NCBI GenBank assembly: GCA_021234535.1
Contig: SFZH01000008.1
Span: 17,089,358 to 17,153,357, forward strand
Source: Stichopus chloronotus
Lineage: Eukaryota > Echinodermata > Holothuroidea > Aspidochirotida > Stichopodidae
Direction of reading: 5' to 3'
DNA: 64,000 bases
How positions within the stretch are numbered: the first letter of the stretch is position 1; each line of letters opens with the position of its first letter. Below the pieces are notes generated by a model. That model was not told the origin of the DNA and did no database searches. It saw only the letters and a list, made by a program, of their open reading frames with translations. The position numbers were made by a program, and so were the translations under genes. Of the stretch, positions 23,466-38,400 are shown piece by piece.

Positions 23466-26400
23466 GATGATGATGATGATGATCAGAAGGAAGATAGCAG
23501 AAATGGGGTTACAAGTAAAGATTATGATGAAGATGTTATCAAGATAAAAGAAAGCAAGAAAAGGAAAGAAAGGAAAAAAGGCAACACAGGCAATCTCAAT
23601 CTGATTGTCCAAGTTGCGAATCCAGAGGTGGGTAAGAGGAAGGAAAAAAAGAGAGTGCAGAAAGAAATTAGAGGCAAAGGTTCTTATCTTCGTGAGAAAC
23701 TGATTGAGGAGGAAAAATTTGAATCCTCATCATCGGAGGAAGATCAAGAGGAGGAGATGGAGGAAGAGGCAGAAGTGATGGGGAATGGAAAAGATGAAGG
23801 AGATCCAGGAGAAGAGGATGAAGAACTTGAATCAGAAGATGATGATGGTTCAGAGAATGAAGGTAAGAGACGAGGAAAACAAATGTTGTTCTTGAAATCA
23901 AGATGAACTCATAAAGCCTAAAGTAATTTAGACAACGTTAAAAATGTACATATTGAATTGCTGTTTGGAATTGTGAAAAGTCCGTTCTGTTGATTTTTTT
24001 GTAATGCTCGTACAGTTAGTGTGCAATTTCCTTCCAGTAACATTCAATTAAAGCAGAGCATTTTATGAGCATTCAGGGTAGGCTTCCCTCATGAAGACCC
24101 AATATAAATTGCAACTTGTTGTTTGTCAATAAATTTGCAGATTCCTCTGCAAACCTTTCTCCATTTCTTTGTCTCTTTTCTTTCCCTTCAGTTCCTCTGT
24201 TTTTGTAAAGCATATGATTAGTATTTGCATTTTTTTTTCATTTTTTTGTTTTAGATGGACAACTCAAATGGAAAGAGAATTTAGCTGAGAAAGCTGCAGC
24301 TGCCTTCATAAGACAGCAACAAAACACTCCGAATTTAAGGAAACTGGTCTACGGAGAGGGTAGGTAGATAATCGATGCAACAACCCATGGGGATTGATTT
24401 GATTTGGAGGAGGTGGTCGGTGGAGCATCTGGCATAAAAGATATGTCGAGGGACTCTAAGATGAAAGTGACCCAACACCCAGTTGGGATATGGTGTTAAA
24501 TGTTCCAATTTTTTGTTGGCATTAAGAAAGTTTTATGCCTTTCTTCTATCTTTGTGACAACTGTAATGGCAGGCATCTTCCATGACCTTCATTTTTTTTT
24601 TTGTTACCTCACTTTATATTGTCAGGTCACAAAATTTGTGGGAGGGGAGCAATTGTCGTAGCACCTTCCCTCAAAGAAATTGGTGGAACCTGTTTCATCT
24701 TCCCTCCCCCACCTCCAAGTCAATGTTCTTGAAACTATGCATGGTACAGTGCCAGTCTGAAATTGATGTAATATGTGAAGAGACTCTTATGCAAGTTACT
24801 TTTAATAGCACATGATATACCAGCCAGTGGTGGGAAGTGCTTGCTCTCGTCCATACCTAGAGAGAAGAAACCTCTCTCTAGTGTGTCTGGATGTGCTAGA
24901 GATAAGCTTACCAAGCTATACACAATGACAACAGCAGTGTTTAAGTTGGCATGGGGCATGCTTTTTGGCATGAATGTTGACATGTCAACACTCAGGATAA
25001 CCAGTTTGGCATCAGACAACATTCAGTATTTACATTTATCTCTAAGGTTTTTGCTGTCTCCATTTCTTCATAAAGCTGGGAAAATTTTCATGGCAACTGT
25101 CCAGTCATCCAGTTTGTTCATTGAGTGTCCACAAAGTATCTCTTGAGGCTCTTTATCTTGTAGTACCAGACTGCTGCTTCACCATGACGTATTTTGCAAT
25201 CCTTTCGACTTTGTGACTTACAGCAGGTTGTAGTCCGTGTCACTAAACAGTCATTCCTTTTTGACTTTGTGACTTACAGCAGGTTGTAGTTCGTGTCACT
25301 AAACAGTCATTTGTAGAAGGATGCATTCATCTTTGCATGCTTCCTTGTAGTTCAACAGTCGCTCCTTGATTTGAGTTAGTGAACCTTCACCCAAATATTT
25401 GAAGGGAGCTGTCTAACAATTTGTTCATTCCCTGCTTCCAGTTGAGGAGAACGACTCCGATGAAGAGACGGAAGAACTTGGTGGGTTCTTGACTCTGACC
25501 AAACCGACCCAAGATGAGGAAAAACTGAGAAGAGGAAAAGATGGACAGGACACCTCCAGTTTCCCAGTGAAGCACATCAGGGACTGGGATTTAGAAGAGG
25601 TCAGGAGTCTTTTTTTTTTTTTTTACAGAATTGGGACATAAAGAACATAAAACAAATAGTGAGAAACACGCAAATGCTGAAGATGTTTTCATTGTTTTCT
25701 GGTTTGTCATGAAGGGGGAGGTAGGGGGAAGGCAGCACCAGGTAGTGCCAAAGTTTCCATATCCATTATATAATTCACTTTCCTTCAGCTATGTAAAACT
25801 TCATGAATGATCACACAATCTGTGGAACGTAGGCCATGTTCAGCTGAGTGAAACTGTATGCGTGATACCACTTGCAGTGCATCACTACTAGCAGGGCAAT
25901 AACACATTGTCCAGTGAATCAAATTACGCACAGTAGTTTCAGTTTACTCGATGAATGTCGTTTACAACCACATCGATTAAGCTTTGAGGGATGAAAACCA
26001 ATGCTCATCCATTAATACTGAAACAGAACATGACATTCATATGAGCTATGTGTAGTATTTTACCTTTTCAGATAGGAACAAGCACCTTATTTGGTCCTTT
26101 GGTCTCTTGTCTTAATTCCTACCCTGGTTCACAGATGAATGCACTCTGGGCACAAATATATTCTCAGGTTGCAGAGGATTTCAAAACAGTGTCATAATAC
26201 CACAAACACACACAACAACTTGTATCATAAAGTCTGACCCTCTCAAATGTCTATGGATAAAGTTAAACAGAAACCATTTCCACAAAATTATAATGGTCAT
26301 CTTGACCAATTTTTTAAAAAATCTTTGAACTTGGCATCCATTTTGAACAACCTAACACATTCATAGGTATGGAGAACACAGAATAAAAGTACACACGTTT

Positions 26401-29400
26401 CATGTTTGCATCCTTTGTAATCACGTCTGTAATTATAAAAATTCCCTTCAGATCAGGGAGCTGATCGCTGACTGTTTCGTGACCGGAAAGTGGGACTCGA
26501 ACGAAGATGCAGAGGAGTTGCTCAAAAAAGACGGTAAGTGAGGAAGATAATTTTACGGTGGATTTGAAAAAATACAGTGCCCCTTGGAGGAAGGAATGCA
26601 TTGTCATATGCACATTTGAAGCACTTTCTTTTTTTTACAGTTAAATCCAAAATATCTATACTCAAAAATATGAATCTGGTTTTGTAAACAACTTATTAAT
26701 TTAATTGTACTTACTGAATCTTCTAATGTGGAAAGGAATACCTTACTTTTCAAGATTTGTACAACTGTTAGTTATAAAATCCAGTTTATGTACATTAGAT
26801 TTGTTATGGTAGGTACTGAAGGAAGCACAGGCAGCCTGTGAGAAAGACAAGGCATACATCATTCCAGAGTCCTTGTCCAAACGAGTGATGTGATATCTCC
26901 CTGCGACCAACTTTGTTCTTTATTCGCAATTAGTCAGTCACACTGTATGTCATCTACCTTAATCAGGGCATGTCTGTGGGTTGCATGTGTATATTGTTCC
27001 CGTATGGGTTTGCCAAGTGTGTGAGACTTAGTTGACGGGTCAAGTCCTATCGGACAAACGTTACAGCATTTGTGTGAGTATCTTCTCAGAATTTGCCCTT
27101 ATCGGTGAAGATTTTACACCTGAACCAGAAACTGATTCAGAAAGTTACGTTATGTAGCAAATCAGCCCACTATTTAGAAATTAACCTTAATAGGTATCCA
27201 GTTGGTTACCTCTGGGTAGCTTTTTCCTGCTAAAAATAGACAAAAAAATAGAGTTTTTTACTTTGCATATATGTAAATGATGCAAAGTGTCACGTCTTTT
27301 TTTCCCCATTGTTGCCTGCGTCAGATGAGCTTTACGGTGACTTCGAGGACCTGGAGACAGGAGAGGTACACAAGGGTGATACAGATCAACCAGAAGTAGA
27401 AGACAGTGGCAGCGAGGAAGGAGACGAGAACGAGGAAGAGAACAAAGAAGAAGATGCAGGAGAGGCAGTCAAGGGAACATCGGCCCTCTCGGTCCAAGAG
27501 CAGGACAAGATGGAACGAGAGCGCAGGATGGAGAAGAAACGTAAAGCCAAACTGGGACTGCTGGAAGAAGAAGAAGAAGGACCATCGTTCTTTGATGAAT
27601 GGAAGGAAGAAATGGATCAGCAAGCCAAGGTAAACAATGCATCATATTAGAGGTGTGGTTGGAGGAATTTGGCAAGAGCCATTGTGGTTATTGATTCTCG
27701 TCTGATGAGTTGAGAGATTGATCAACCCAGCTTCTCTTCGTCTTTAGGATGGATTTTTATGGCTCATTCGCGTGGAAAATTGTAGAGGAAAATGAGTCTT
27801 TCTCACAACTTGGTATCCCTGTTTCGATTGTACAGTGCTATGAAATATTTCAAGCAAGTATATTTTTCCACCATCTTCTCGTTCTACGTTTCTACATCAG
27901 CTGAACAGAGCAGAGTTTGAAGACATGGATGACAATGTCAGGACCCAGTACGAGGGATTCAGACCCGGCATGTACGTCCGAGTCGAGGTACGTCAGCTTC
28001 ACCGCCTTCGTTTAAACTTGACTGTTGACTCTTGTAAGTCGTTTGACATTGAAATTGTCCAAATTGCTTTAATTAGTCAGATTGTAATCAAAGTCAAGCT
28101 TAACACTTCTTCAGGTTTAACATTCAGTATTCTCTCATGTATTCGTTTTGATATCACATTCTGGAAAAGTGAGCTTTACAAACCGTTGAATGTTTCTACT
28201 TGTGGCATGACCTCCATCTTGTTTTGGGAAGTATCGTCCAGTGTAGTTCTATGTACCATTCCACATCCGCAGTTGGCCGACGTTCCCTGCGAGTTTGTGA
28301 CCCACTTCGACCCGGCATGCCCAATGGTGCTAGGGGGACTACTCAGCAGTGAGAATTCCATCGGCTTTGTGCAGGTGAGAGACAAGTTTTTACCGTATCA
28401 AATTTCCATTTGCTAAGTTATCAGTCACTCCTGTTGCAGTGTCTGACAAATGTTTTGAAGTGTGTAGCACCCATTTCAGCTTTCAAAAGGTAGTGACTAT
28501 TTAGTGGTGTAGTGTTTTAATGTTGTGTACTTATGCTGTAGTGTCATCAAAGACCTGTTGCTGTCCATTGGTGCTTGCTGTACTTTATCGTCTCATACTC
28601 TTGAAGTGTATGCTTTATTTCTTTAAGTACTGTAAGTCTGCACATAAGTGTCACATTCCAGTCCCATACAGAGTCGATGCTAGGTCACATGGAATTGCGT
28701 AGCTCCCTTGCAAAATTTCAGATCACCCTGCGATGCGTTGGCACTTGTCTCTCAATAAAAGTAAAGCACAGTGCATGCAGCTCAGATGTGAAAGTAACGT
28801 TGACTTCAACTTAAAATCCAAGAATCTTTTAGGAATTATGATCGAAGTATCTTGTTGGAATTATTTAACTTTCTTAAGGTTAGCCATCCTTCTTGATGAC
28901 TGACTCTTTCCCCACATCCAGATGCGTTTGAAGAAACACAGATGGTACCCCAAAATCCTCAAGACCAGAGATCCGTTGATATTCTCTGTGGGTTGGAGAC
29001 GTTTCCAGACCATTCCTCTTTACTGCATCCAGGACCACAACGGGCGAAACAGACTTCTCAAGTACACACCAGAGCACCTTCACTGCATTGCCACCATCTG
29101 GGGTAAGTTGCTACAGGGAAATCTTTACAATTTTGTTTGGAATGTTACAATGTATGTGAAAACATGGAAAAGGAAAGCATATAAACCAGGGAACATGAAA
29201 CATGACAACAGTGCTGGGAACTTTGAAATGTTTGGAAGGAAGATGCTGGTAATGAGAAGTACGTGGAGAGACGGCATGTAGACTCGGAACCGGGGATATT
29301 TTGATTTGAAAGCATGACATGAAAATGGTACGTAGGTGTATAAAAAAACATTGGAAATTTATACTGGGGACATGAATAGCTTTGACTAGAGCAATGTTAC

Positions 29401-32400
29401 GTTCAAAAGTATAGAAAACAGAAAAAAAAATGACGTGGCAGTCACAAAGAGCATGAAATCAAATCATGTGACCAGGAAATTCAAAGTAATTGCATGTGGC
29501 AGTGGGCTAAGAGTGGGATACATGGAATCATTTGGGGAGATCTAGTCAAACTTACAGAGATGTGTGGTTCACATCCAAAATGTGGATCACCAAAAAAGAC
29601 CATTATAGAGGATAGGTCAGGAGATGGACATACATGATGTAGTTGGATGCTTGCAGCATCTTCCTCATTGGCACCTGAAGGAGACAGTTGTAACAATTTT
29701 TTTACAAAGACTACTTTTCATCTGGCAAGGAAAGAAAAGAACGTGTAATTGTCTAGTAGTATATAGTCAGTTGTATCTTTGTGTTTGAAGTTCTGTGAAC
29801 CAACAATTAAAAGCAAAAGTAGTCCAAGTACTGGTCTTGTCAACATTCTTGATGTTGCCATGACAACAGACACACAAATCTGTTAATGTTTTTCTTCCCA
29901 ATGTATGCCCTTGACAAAATCTTCCACCTCTTTGCAGTGGTAACTATACTTGTCTGTCTGTCAGCCGCTCTTATCATTCTCTTTCTTCAAGGTTCAATCA
30001 TGTCCCATGTAACTGGTATTTTAAGTTGTTGTTACTGTTTTTTTTTCTCTCCAAGGTCCAATCACACCCCAGGGAACTGGTATTTTAGCCGTCCAGTCGA
30101 TCAGTGGAAGGGAGGTATGTTGTCGTTTTCTTTTGTGATGATGTGGTTTTTTTTGCTCCCCTTTCCAAAGGGTCATTTCATCATGAATTTCTCTTTAGAT
30201 ATCAAGAAAGGTCACATCAGGTCAATGTGTTGGCAAAAGTGTACCCAAAACTGCATGCAAATGTTTTAGAAGTTGTAATAAAATTTCTTCCTGCTGAAAG
30301 CACCATTTGAAAATAATTTTTGATCTTGCCATCTTATAATAATGGTCTCTTATCACTGTGGCTTGACATGCTTAGTATGCAACTACCCCAAAATTAAAAG
30401 AAAAAATGTAATATTTTGAATTTTTGTGCATTTCTTGCACCTGCTTAGTACAAAGGTAGAAAATTCAGATCCAAAAGCTCCTTAACTTCATTGAAATCTT
30501 TGTATGATATTGAGGGTCAGTCATGTCCAACGTGTGTGTACATATTGTCTTACCTTCGATCCGTTCAAAAGTCTGCAGGTTGGGGGGAGGGGGGTTTGCA
30601 GGTCAAAGACCAAACTGTAAAATAAATGCTGTCACCCTTGGTACACGGTGTAATGGTCCCTTGTCTCTCTTCTTGCAGCCCGGATTCAGAATCGCTGCAA
30701 CCGGGGTGATCCTTGACTTGGATAAGTCCATCAACATTGTAAAGAAGCTGAAACTGACGGGAGTGCCAATCAAGATTCACAAAAACACAGCATTCATTCA
30801 GGTGAGCTTGTGCCACCCTTTCATTTCTCTTTTGTTTGTCTCTCTGCCAACTACACAACAGATTGTTTCTCTGCTTCTGAAATGCTTATGGTTATCTGTG
30901 AATTGTGGCAGAAGGTCAGGCCAAGGTCATAACTCGACTGACTTTTGCCCACCGAGTTCCATGATTCAGTAGCAATGCATGCACCCTGTCACATAACAGG
31001 TACATTCTGCATTCTGATTGTGAGCATTTTCTGGGATAACTGGAGATGAGAGGGGATCAGAGGATGTATCAGTGACATCGGGTTTTGAAACAGAGCTAAA
31101 TTATGGAGGAAATTTCCTTGAAGTAGGAATAACTCACTAAAGAAATTTTGGCATTTTGTCTGTAATGAAGACCACACTGTGGAACGTTGTTGTTTGTGCA
31201 ACAGAAACAGTTCTTCGCTGCTGGGCAAACCAAGTCGTTCTTCAAAATGGCGGAACGAATAAATGGAGACTATATTGAAGCCTTACAGCATTTCCGTATA
31301 ATATATTCATAAAATGTCCGCACCATACACGTTTGGCGGACCACTCACAAGACACATTCAACAGACATGAATATCATGCAGTGTTTGTTGGTCTCTATCA
31401 TGTCGCATTCAGCGCAGGTGAGTGACATTCGTACCTGGTGGACCACTCACGTAACATACTGAGGACACGTGAGTGCCATCCAGAGTTCACTCATATGACA
31501 CATTAATGACATGTGAATATAAACCGGACTTCGCTGGACCACTCGTAGAAACTTATTCAAAAAGCCTGTGACCAAGGGGATGAATCCACAAATTTTGCAA
31601 ATGGTGATGACCATTGAGCTGTGTCTTGGTGGGGTCCAGGGGACGGGGTCTCCTATCCACTTTGAAAATTTTCTTTAATTATTTGTGCAGAGATATGAAA
31701 ATGGTGTGACATATTGTGTCATATTTTTGGTCCTGAAACAGTTGCACAGATTGGACTCTTGTATGGAATTTTTTTTCCCCCAGAAAAAAGACAAAAATAA
31801 TTTCTGTGGCTTTCAAAACCCATAACAAATACCAAAAGTTTTGTAAAATCGGATTTTTGTTACTTTCAAGTTACCTTATCATCTTTTTTTTTAATATAAT
31901 GTAAACTCATAAAGTTATGTTGTCCTTTTTATAAATGATTGCCACAGTTGGTTGGGTAGGAGGTCACTGCCATCCAGACTTTGGTGGGTCACTCACATAA
32001 CACACTGAAGACATGAGATTACCATCCAGACTTAGTCGGTCACGCATTTTACACATTCAGTACATGTGAGTAACATTCATGCTTGGTTAGGCCACTCACA
32101 GAACACATTCATCAGCTGTGAGGAACCCTTTGTTGTAGGTAGACCACTCACATAACGCTTCCAGCACATATGAATTCTGTCCACAGTTGGCAAAAATGTT
32201 GACTGATATTTGTGTCTCACAAATGCACAGGGAATGTTCAACTCACCATTGGAGGTGGCCAAATTTGAGGGTGCCCTCATAAGGACGGTCAGCGGCATCA
32301 GAGGTCAAATAAAGAAAGCATCGAAGGCACCACCAGGGGCTTTCAGGGCATCATTTGAAGACAAACTATTACGAAGTGGTAAGCTGGAGATGCCAAATGA

Positions 32401-35400
32401 GTTTCCTTATCATTAACACTGTAGATTCAATAGGAATGCTTGGTTAATGTGGCCTATCCTGTTACAGTGTTTTTACTTTGTGAGGTCACTCAGTTGGGGA
32501 GAAGTAGTCTTGGTATTTAAGTACATTGTTACATTTCCAATGGCTTATAAGAAAAAGATAGTGAATGGAGGAAGAGGCAGAAGAGGTGGGAGAGGGTTAG
32601 GTTTGAAATCCTGAAAATACTTGAGGGAATCCTGCCTTCTATTTGGACAGACCTGTGTTGTTAGCAGTCAAACCCCCAGGTCCAATTCCCTGTCTTCTTG
32701 GTGACTTGAAAAACTGGTTAGGAAGTCTGTTCTAAATAAAACAATGCTCGGTTTAAATATCCAGGAGGTTTTTAATGAGTTGAATGAGAAATTGATATTG
32801 TAAGGATACAAAAAATTGAAATCAAAGACAAAAGCTAACAGATGTCTTGACTACTTTTTGACCTGCTTCATTTTTGTTCTTCCCTCACTGTTAAAGACAT
32901 AGTTTTCCTGAGAACTTGGTACCAGGTGCAACTACCTAAGTTCTATAATCCGGTCACAAACATGCTCCTGCCCAAGGAGGAGAAGAATACCTGGAAGGGG
33001 ATGAGGACTGTCGGACAGCTACGGAGGGACAAAAACATTCCACTGGATGTCAACGAGGACTCTCTGTACAAGGTACATCTGACCCGAGTGAGAAAACAAA
33101 AACACCACAAACACCCTAATCTGTCCATTTTGGATGTTTTGTGTTTTTCATTTAGTTTGCTCACTCAGAGCATTTTTATTGAAACATTCAATCTTACCTC
33201 CCTTCCCTCTACCAGTTTGGTAAATTTGTTAATAAAAGGTTTAGGCAGTCTTTTTTAATATTTAGTTCTTGTCAAGTTATGTCGGTGGTTCATCTGAAAT
33301 GTTTAAAAGTCGCAAAAGTTTCTCTGGTACCATTCCCTGCCAATTTTTGCTGAAGTTTGTAAGTTGTAATTGTTCTGCTTGTGTTAAATTCTTTTCTTCT
33401 GAAATAGTCCTGGATTTGTTTTGGAGTTATGTGCGTTGATTTGAGTTCTGATTCTGTTTCATTGTGATCTTATTTAAGATACTTTTCTCTCAATTTGCTT
33501 CTCTTCATACTAATGTGATAATGTGGTATGTTTACATAGCACTTCATAGTTTACCATTTGTATTTGATGAGCACGGCAAAATTTGTGTAAAGCTAGATTA
33601 TCGTGCATGGGACAGAGCTGTCAGCTGAGAACTATCACTCCATGTGATATTTGAGTCTGAAAACTGACGGCATAATACAAAGTCTGAAGTATGCAACATG
33701 TAGTGTAAGTCCAAGTATGTGATCCAGAACTAATGCAGAGAAATCTACTCCAACACAAGTAGTCTGGTATGTGCCCATCTGAATCCTAGAATACAAATTG
33801 TACAGTAGCTGTTTTGAGCAGGACAAGTCAGTATAATACAAGAAGAGAAATGTGGTAACTTGAAGTTAATTTACATCAAATATAATTCTGCTACCACTGT
33901 CTTTAAAAGCTGCAAAAGTTCTTCGAGCTGCAAACAGTACTGCTCACTGCATGCAGTACTGTCTGCAAGGTTTGTGGTATCTAAACTGAGTTGTGTGTGT
34001 TGGATAAAGTCAATTGACTGTATTTCTTTGGCAGAATGTGGGGGGTGGGGGGTTAGGGAGTGTGCTGACAGTATGATATGAGTATGTAACACAAGAGTTA
34101 ACAACTGGGGGGGGGAGGTTGCACTGTATGTGATGGCAACTTTGAATCGGTGGTGTGATGGCAATCATATGGCATTGTCATGGCATACTTGAAGGCAACC
34201 ACATCATTTTTTTTCTCAGAACAATTTCACATCACAAATTTCAAAGAAAATCTTGTCAATATCTTTTTTCTGTGTTTCTTTTATCAGCCCATTCATCGGA
34301 AGAAGAGAAAGTTCAACAGGCTGGTCATTCCTCGCAAGCTGGCTCAAGAGCTCCCTTTCAAATACCGCCCTCAGCAGCGCAGTAAGAAGGAAGGTCTCAC
34401 CATAGCCGGTACAAGGGCAGTCATCAGGGAACCTCATGAAAGAAAGGTGAGGTAGAAATATTGTAAAATAACACATGGAACACATGCTCTGTTTCGTTCA
34501 TTGCATGTATTGCAATCACATGCATAGAATTTGCTGTCCTCAGTTCCAGCCCCTGACGGTAGCCGCTCTTTATCATATCATCCGAACAAATTAATGTAAG
34601 TTTAAGATGCAAATTAGATGGTATTTTATCAAAGAATATTTGTTAAATGTAATCTGTTCTCCTTAAGAGAGACCTTCATTACCAGACACCTCTGAACTAT
34701 CCACTGAATATGTTTCGTAAAATTTTCTTGAACTTGCTTGAACTCCCACATCTTTCTTTGTGACTGCTTAGCGAGAGACCAAGCAATCTTCTAGCATAAT
34801 TTTCCATCCCATCACAAATATTCTTTTTATTTTCACTGTTACTGTCCTCAATAGTATATCTTTCTGCTCATGTATGACCACAGACACTGGCATAAACAGG
34901 GGGGGCACAAGGGGGCCATGGCCCCCCTGTTCATGCCCGCCAAAAAAAAAAAAATGAATGGAAAATAAATAAATTATGGCAGTAGAAAGTACGTTTGTCG
35001 CCTTGGCCTAGGTTGGCCCTGTGCACTTCAAGGGTCATTCTGTGTAATTAGTGAACATTTTCCAGGGTTCATTACCACATTTCTGTTGATGTCCAATGGT
35101 GCACGCACGCTGAACACAGGCACTATTTCAATAGACTCATTCAGTGTTTACAAACAAATGCCATTACGGCTGGGCGTCAAAAGAGTTGGTAAGGCGCGCT
35201 CCCTGAACTATGGGCTATATAGCTTAGTGGGCACACTTACACTGTCGTTACAGTGAAATGTAGGTTCCAATTTGTTTACTCTCTGCATGCAATAGCGCAA
35301 GCGTTAACATGCGCAACACCAAACATACACGCATGTGTTCTTGCGCATGCTTCATACCAACCAATGCCATCCAGTGAAGTAAGTGTGAACACTATAATAG

Positions 35401-38400
35401 CCTATAGTACTACACAGTCACCAAAAATCGGTAGTTGATCGATCGCTTGCCGACATTAATCAACCAAATGTCATGCCGATCTACAGTATATTGATGCATC
35501 ATACCCTGTAAGTGGGCGGTCCGTCAGGGGGAGGGGGCATTTGACCGACGGAGAGCTATCGGAGGTCCGCTGGCTTGAGACCGTGTCAAAAAGTGCATGA
35601 TGGGTAGACAGTTTTTACCAATCATCCTCACGCCTGTCAGCAAACCATCAGCAAACCCAGACATTTCTCCGACGATGGGCCGACAATAGGCCGTCAAAGG
35701 ACCGACCAAATTTTCCTGGATAGCTGGGATAATTAGGCTACATGCAATGTTCAAAATACAATACTGTTAAGCAGTGGAGTAGTGATCTAGTAAAGAAAAA
35801 GTGAATATTAAAAAAATCAAGTGAAATTTCTTAATTTTCTATCTAGGGAAATAGGGGAAAATTCCACTATAAAAAGTAAAACAGGTCTGTTTCACTGATC
35901 AAAGTCCGAAGAGTGAAATTTTTGAAAAACCAGTCATTAAACATTTGCTTAAGTTGCCGTTGGGGGAAATCTTGCTTTCTCTTTTGTAGACAGTGATTAC
36001 ATACAGTTTATTGCCTTTCAGCAGTCACTAAGTACGTAATAAAAAATTGAAAATAGTGAAACGCACCGCCAACTAGGCACTGATCAAGGGCAATATATTG
36101 CCCAATGCATTCTAGCAATGAAGAAGAGACCTTTAAGACAGCGAAAAGATCACTTTGGATTTTAAAATAAGCCCATACTTATCCAGCTAAGCCTTATATT
36201 ATAGTTGGACAGTGTACATTTTGTGGATTAACATCGATTGTAAATATGTTTATACTTTTTCTCAAGTTACAGTCATGATTGAGATTGTTTCATGTTTCTC
36301 AGTTTGATCCAGCTGTGCATGTAGAAAATGTTCCCTTGGATAAATCTTTATCAGCAATTGATCGTCATCCCCACTAATCGGCATAAATTTAACAAATTTA
36401 CCCACGTACAAGCCCTCCTCACCTTATACCCCAGTCACGAGGAAGGTACCCCGCAGAGCGGGTTTGTTCAGTCCCCCTTTAAAACCTCACAAACCACCGG
36501 GATATGACTGAACAAGGAATATGCCCTACAGTCTGCTACGTAGGCAACTAAGAAGGCAGTCAAGAATGGAGACGATTTGTCGAATTTGTCCCAACCCCAC
36601 ACCAAGAAACTTGTTATGTCTCTGTAGTTTATTTGGAAACTTTCTGATCTTTCTGCCATTTGCTCATTGTTTATTGAAGTAAACATTTTATTTCAAATGA
36701 TAGCTCAAAGTAGCAACTGGTTAAACTCTACTCACAAGCCTGGGAAATGCCTTTCTGGCTATCGGAGGGGTTGCGATATTTCAAAATTTTCTGTACTCTT
36801 CGCGCCAACCGATGGTGGCGCTCCGTTTAGATAGTCTTTCGGCATGTTTTGCCCCCCTTGTTAAATAATTCTGGCTACGCCACTGACCACAGAAAGGTCT
36901 TGGTGGCTTTACAGGGAAGTACAAGTGTTTTGAAAAAGAAAAAGTTTCAAAAAAATGTGACCTCAACTGACTAGTGATGTGTCTTGGCAATTTTAATGTC
37001 ATTGTAATTATGAAAAAATTCTGGTTTGAAGCATAGTATAGCTGATTCATGGCAGATGACACATTTTGTAGATCTTTTCTGTCATTTTGTATGTTAGCTT
37101 TAGGTGAGCCTCAGAAATCTAACCTAATAGGTCCACAAAGTTTCACATCGCTGCTCATTATGCAGCTTGCATATATGACATGTTTGAGTGCTCACAGCCT
37201 CTACATGGGATCTGTGAGGCCAGGACATATGATCACTGGAGCATGACCCACCACTGTCTGCTTGCTATCGTTATCACAATGGTTAGCAACAAATCACTCT
37301 GAGATGATTGTGGGTTAGAATTGTGAGGTTTCTCTTAGATGATGTGGCAACCTTTACTCAATGTTTGTATGCCTGTTCTACTTCCAATTGCCACATCCTT
37401 CTTTGAGGGCTACAGTATTTTTGCATTTATGTATTTCTTTCCTGTCTCTGGGTTGGGAGGGGGGAGAATTGGGGGTCAAGACTTTGGGGGAAAAGCACTT
37501 CTGAAAATTCTCCAGGAATTGTTTGTCAAAATTGCAGGGAACAATTTATTTGATATTGCATCACAGTTTCAGTCATAAAAACTGGACCATGTGATTCAGT
37601 TGTTCAAAAAAAAAAAAAAATTTGGCTGTGTTGCTTTTTTTCACAAGTTTTAGAACAACTTAGTCTTAAAATATTAGTACATTTGCAATTGACTTTTTTG
37701 CATGAAGATTATCTGAAGGGCAGGGGATGTAAATCATATGCAACCTATCTACAGAGGGACCTGTTTATCCCCAAAAGAACTTTTTCTGGATTCTCCAGAC
37801 TGTGGTGTCATTTAATAACTTTGTTTTTAAAACAAACTCTGCAGTGCATCATATGAACAGGGCATACAGCAATAAAATGTAGAGCCTTTATGATTTTGCA
37901 ATGTCACTTGCGGCAATGTAGCCTTGGGCTGGCAAAGACATAGAAGGGAGAAGGTAATGATCATGAAAGTACAGTTCAAAGGTAGAGCTCAGTACACCAT
38001 GTTCAGATGAGGATTTTTGGTGGTGTTGTCACTAGTGGACGAGGAGCCCAAACTTGCCTCAAATATTCCATCAGAACTGGCACATTTGTTCATGAACTGC
38101 AATTGAGCCTTATAAAAGAAATCTCACACTAACTCATTGTGAAACGGAAGACAGTGCCTCCCAGAACAAAAGAGAGATAAAGTGAAGACTTCTTTCCAAG
38201 CAATAAAACAAGGATACCCTTCCATGGGTGTTGAGTAACCTAATCATCAGCATGGTTGGTCTGTGTGCTTGTGTTTGCAATGGTTCAACCTGACAGATGA
38301 TGTCATTAGCCAGTTTTGAAATTGCAACCCTGAGCAAAAGTTTCACTGACATAAATTTTACATGTCACTGATAAATAAAATGTTGTTTTTCTTATCTATA

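Noticed and set aside
22964..23901. Minus-strand hydrophobic ORFs rich in Ile, Ser and Pro opposite exon J
   Set aside because: They are shadows of the acidic, GAT-repeat coding exon on the other strand.
24582..25146. Intronic ORFs of 77 and 123 codons with a protein-like look
   Set aside because: They overlap each other in two frames, lack splice sites consistent with BMS1 and match no family I recognise.
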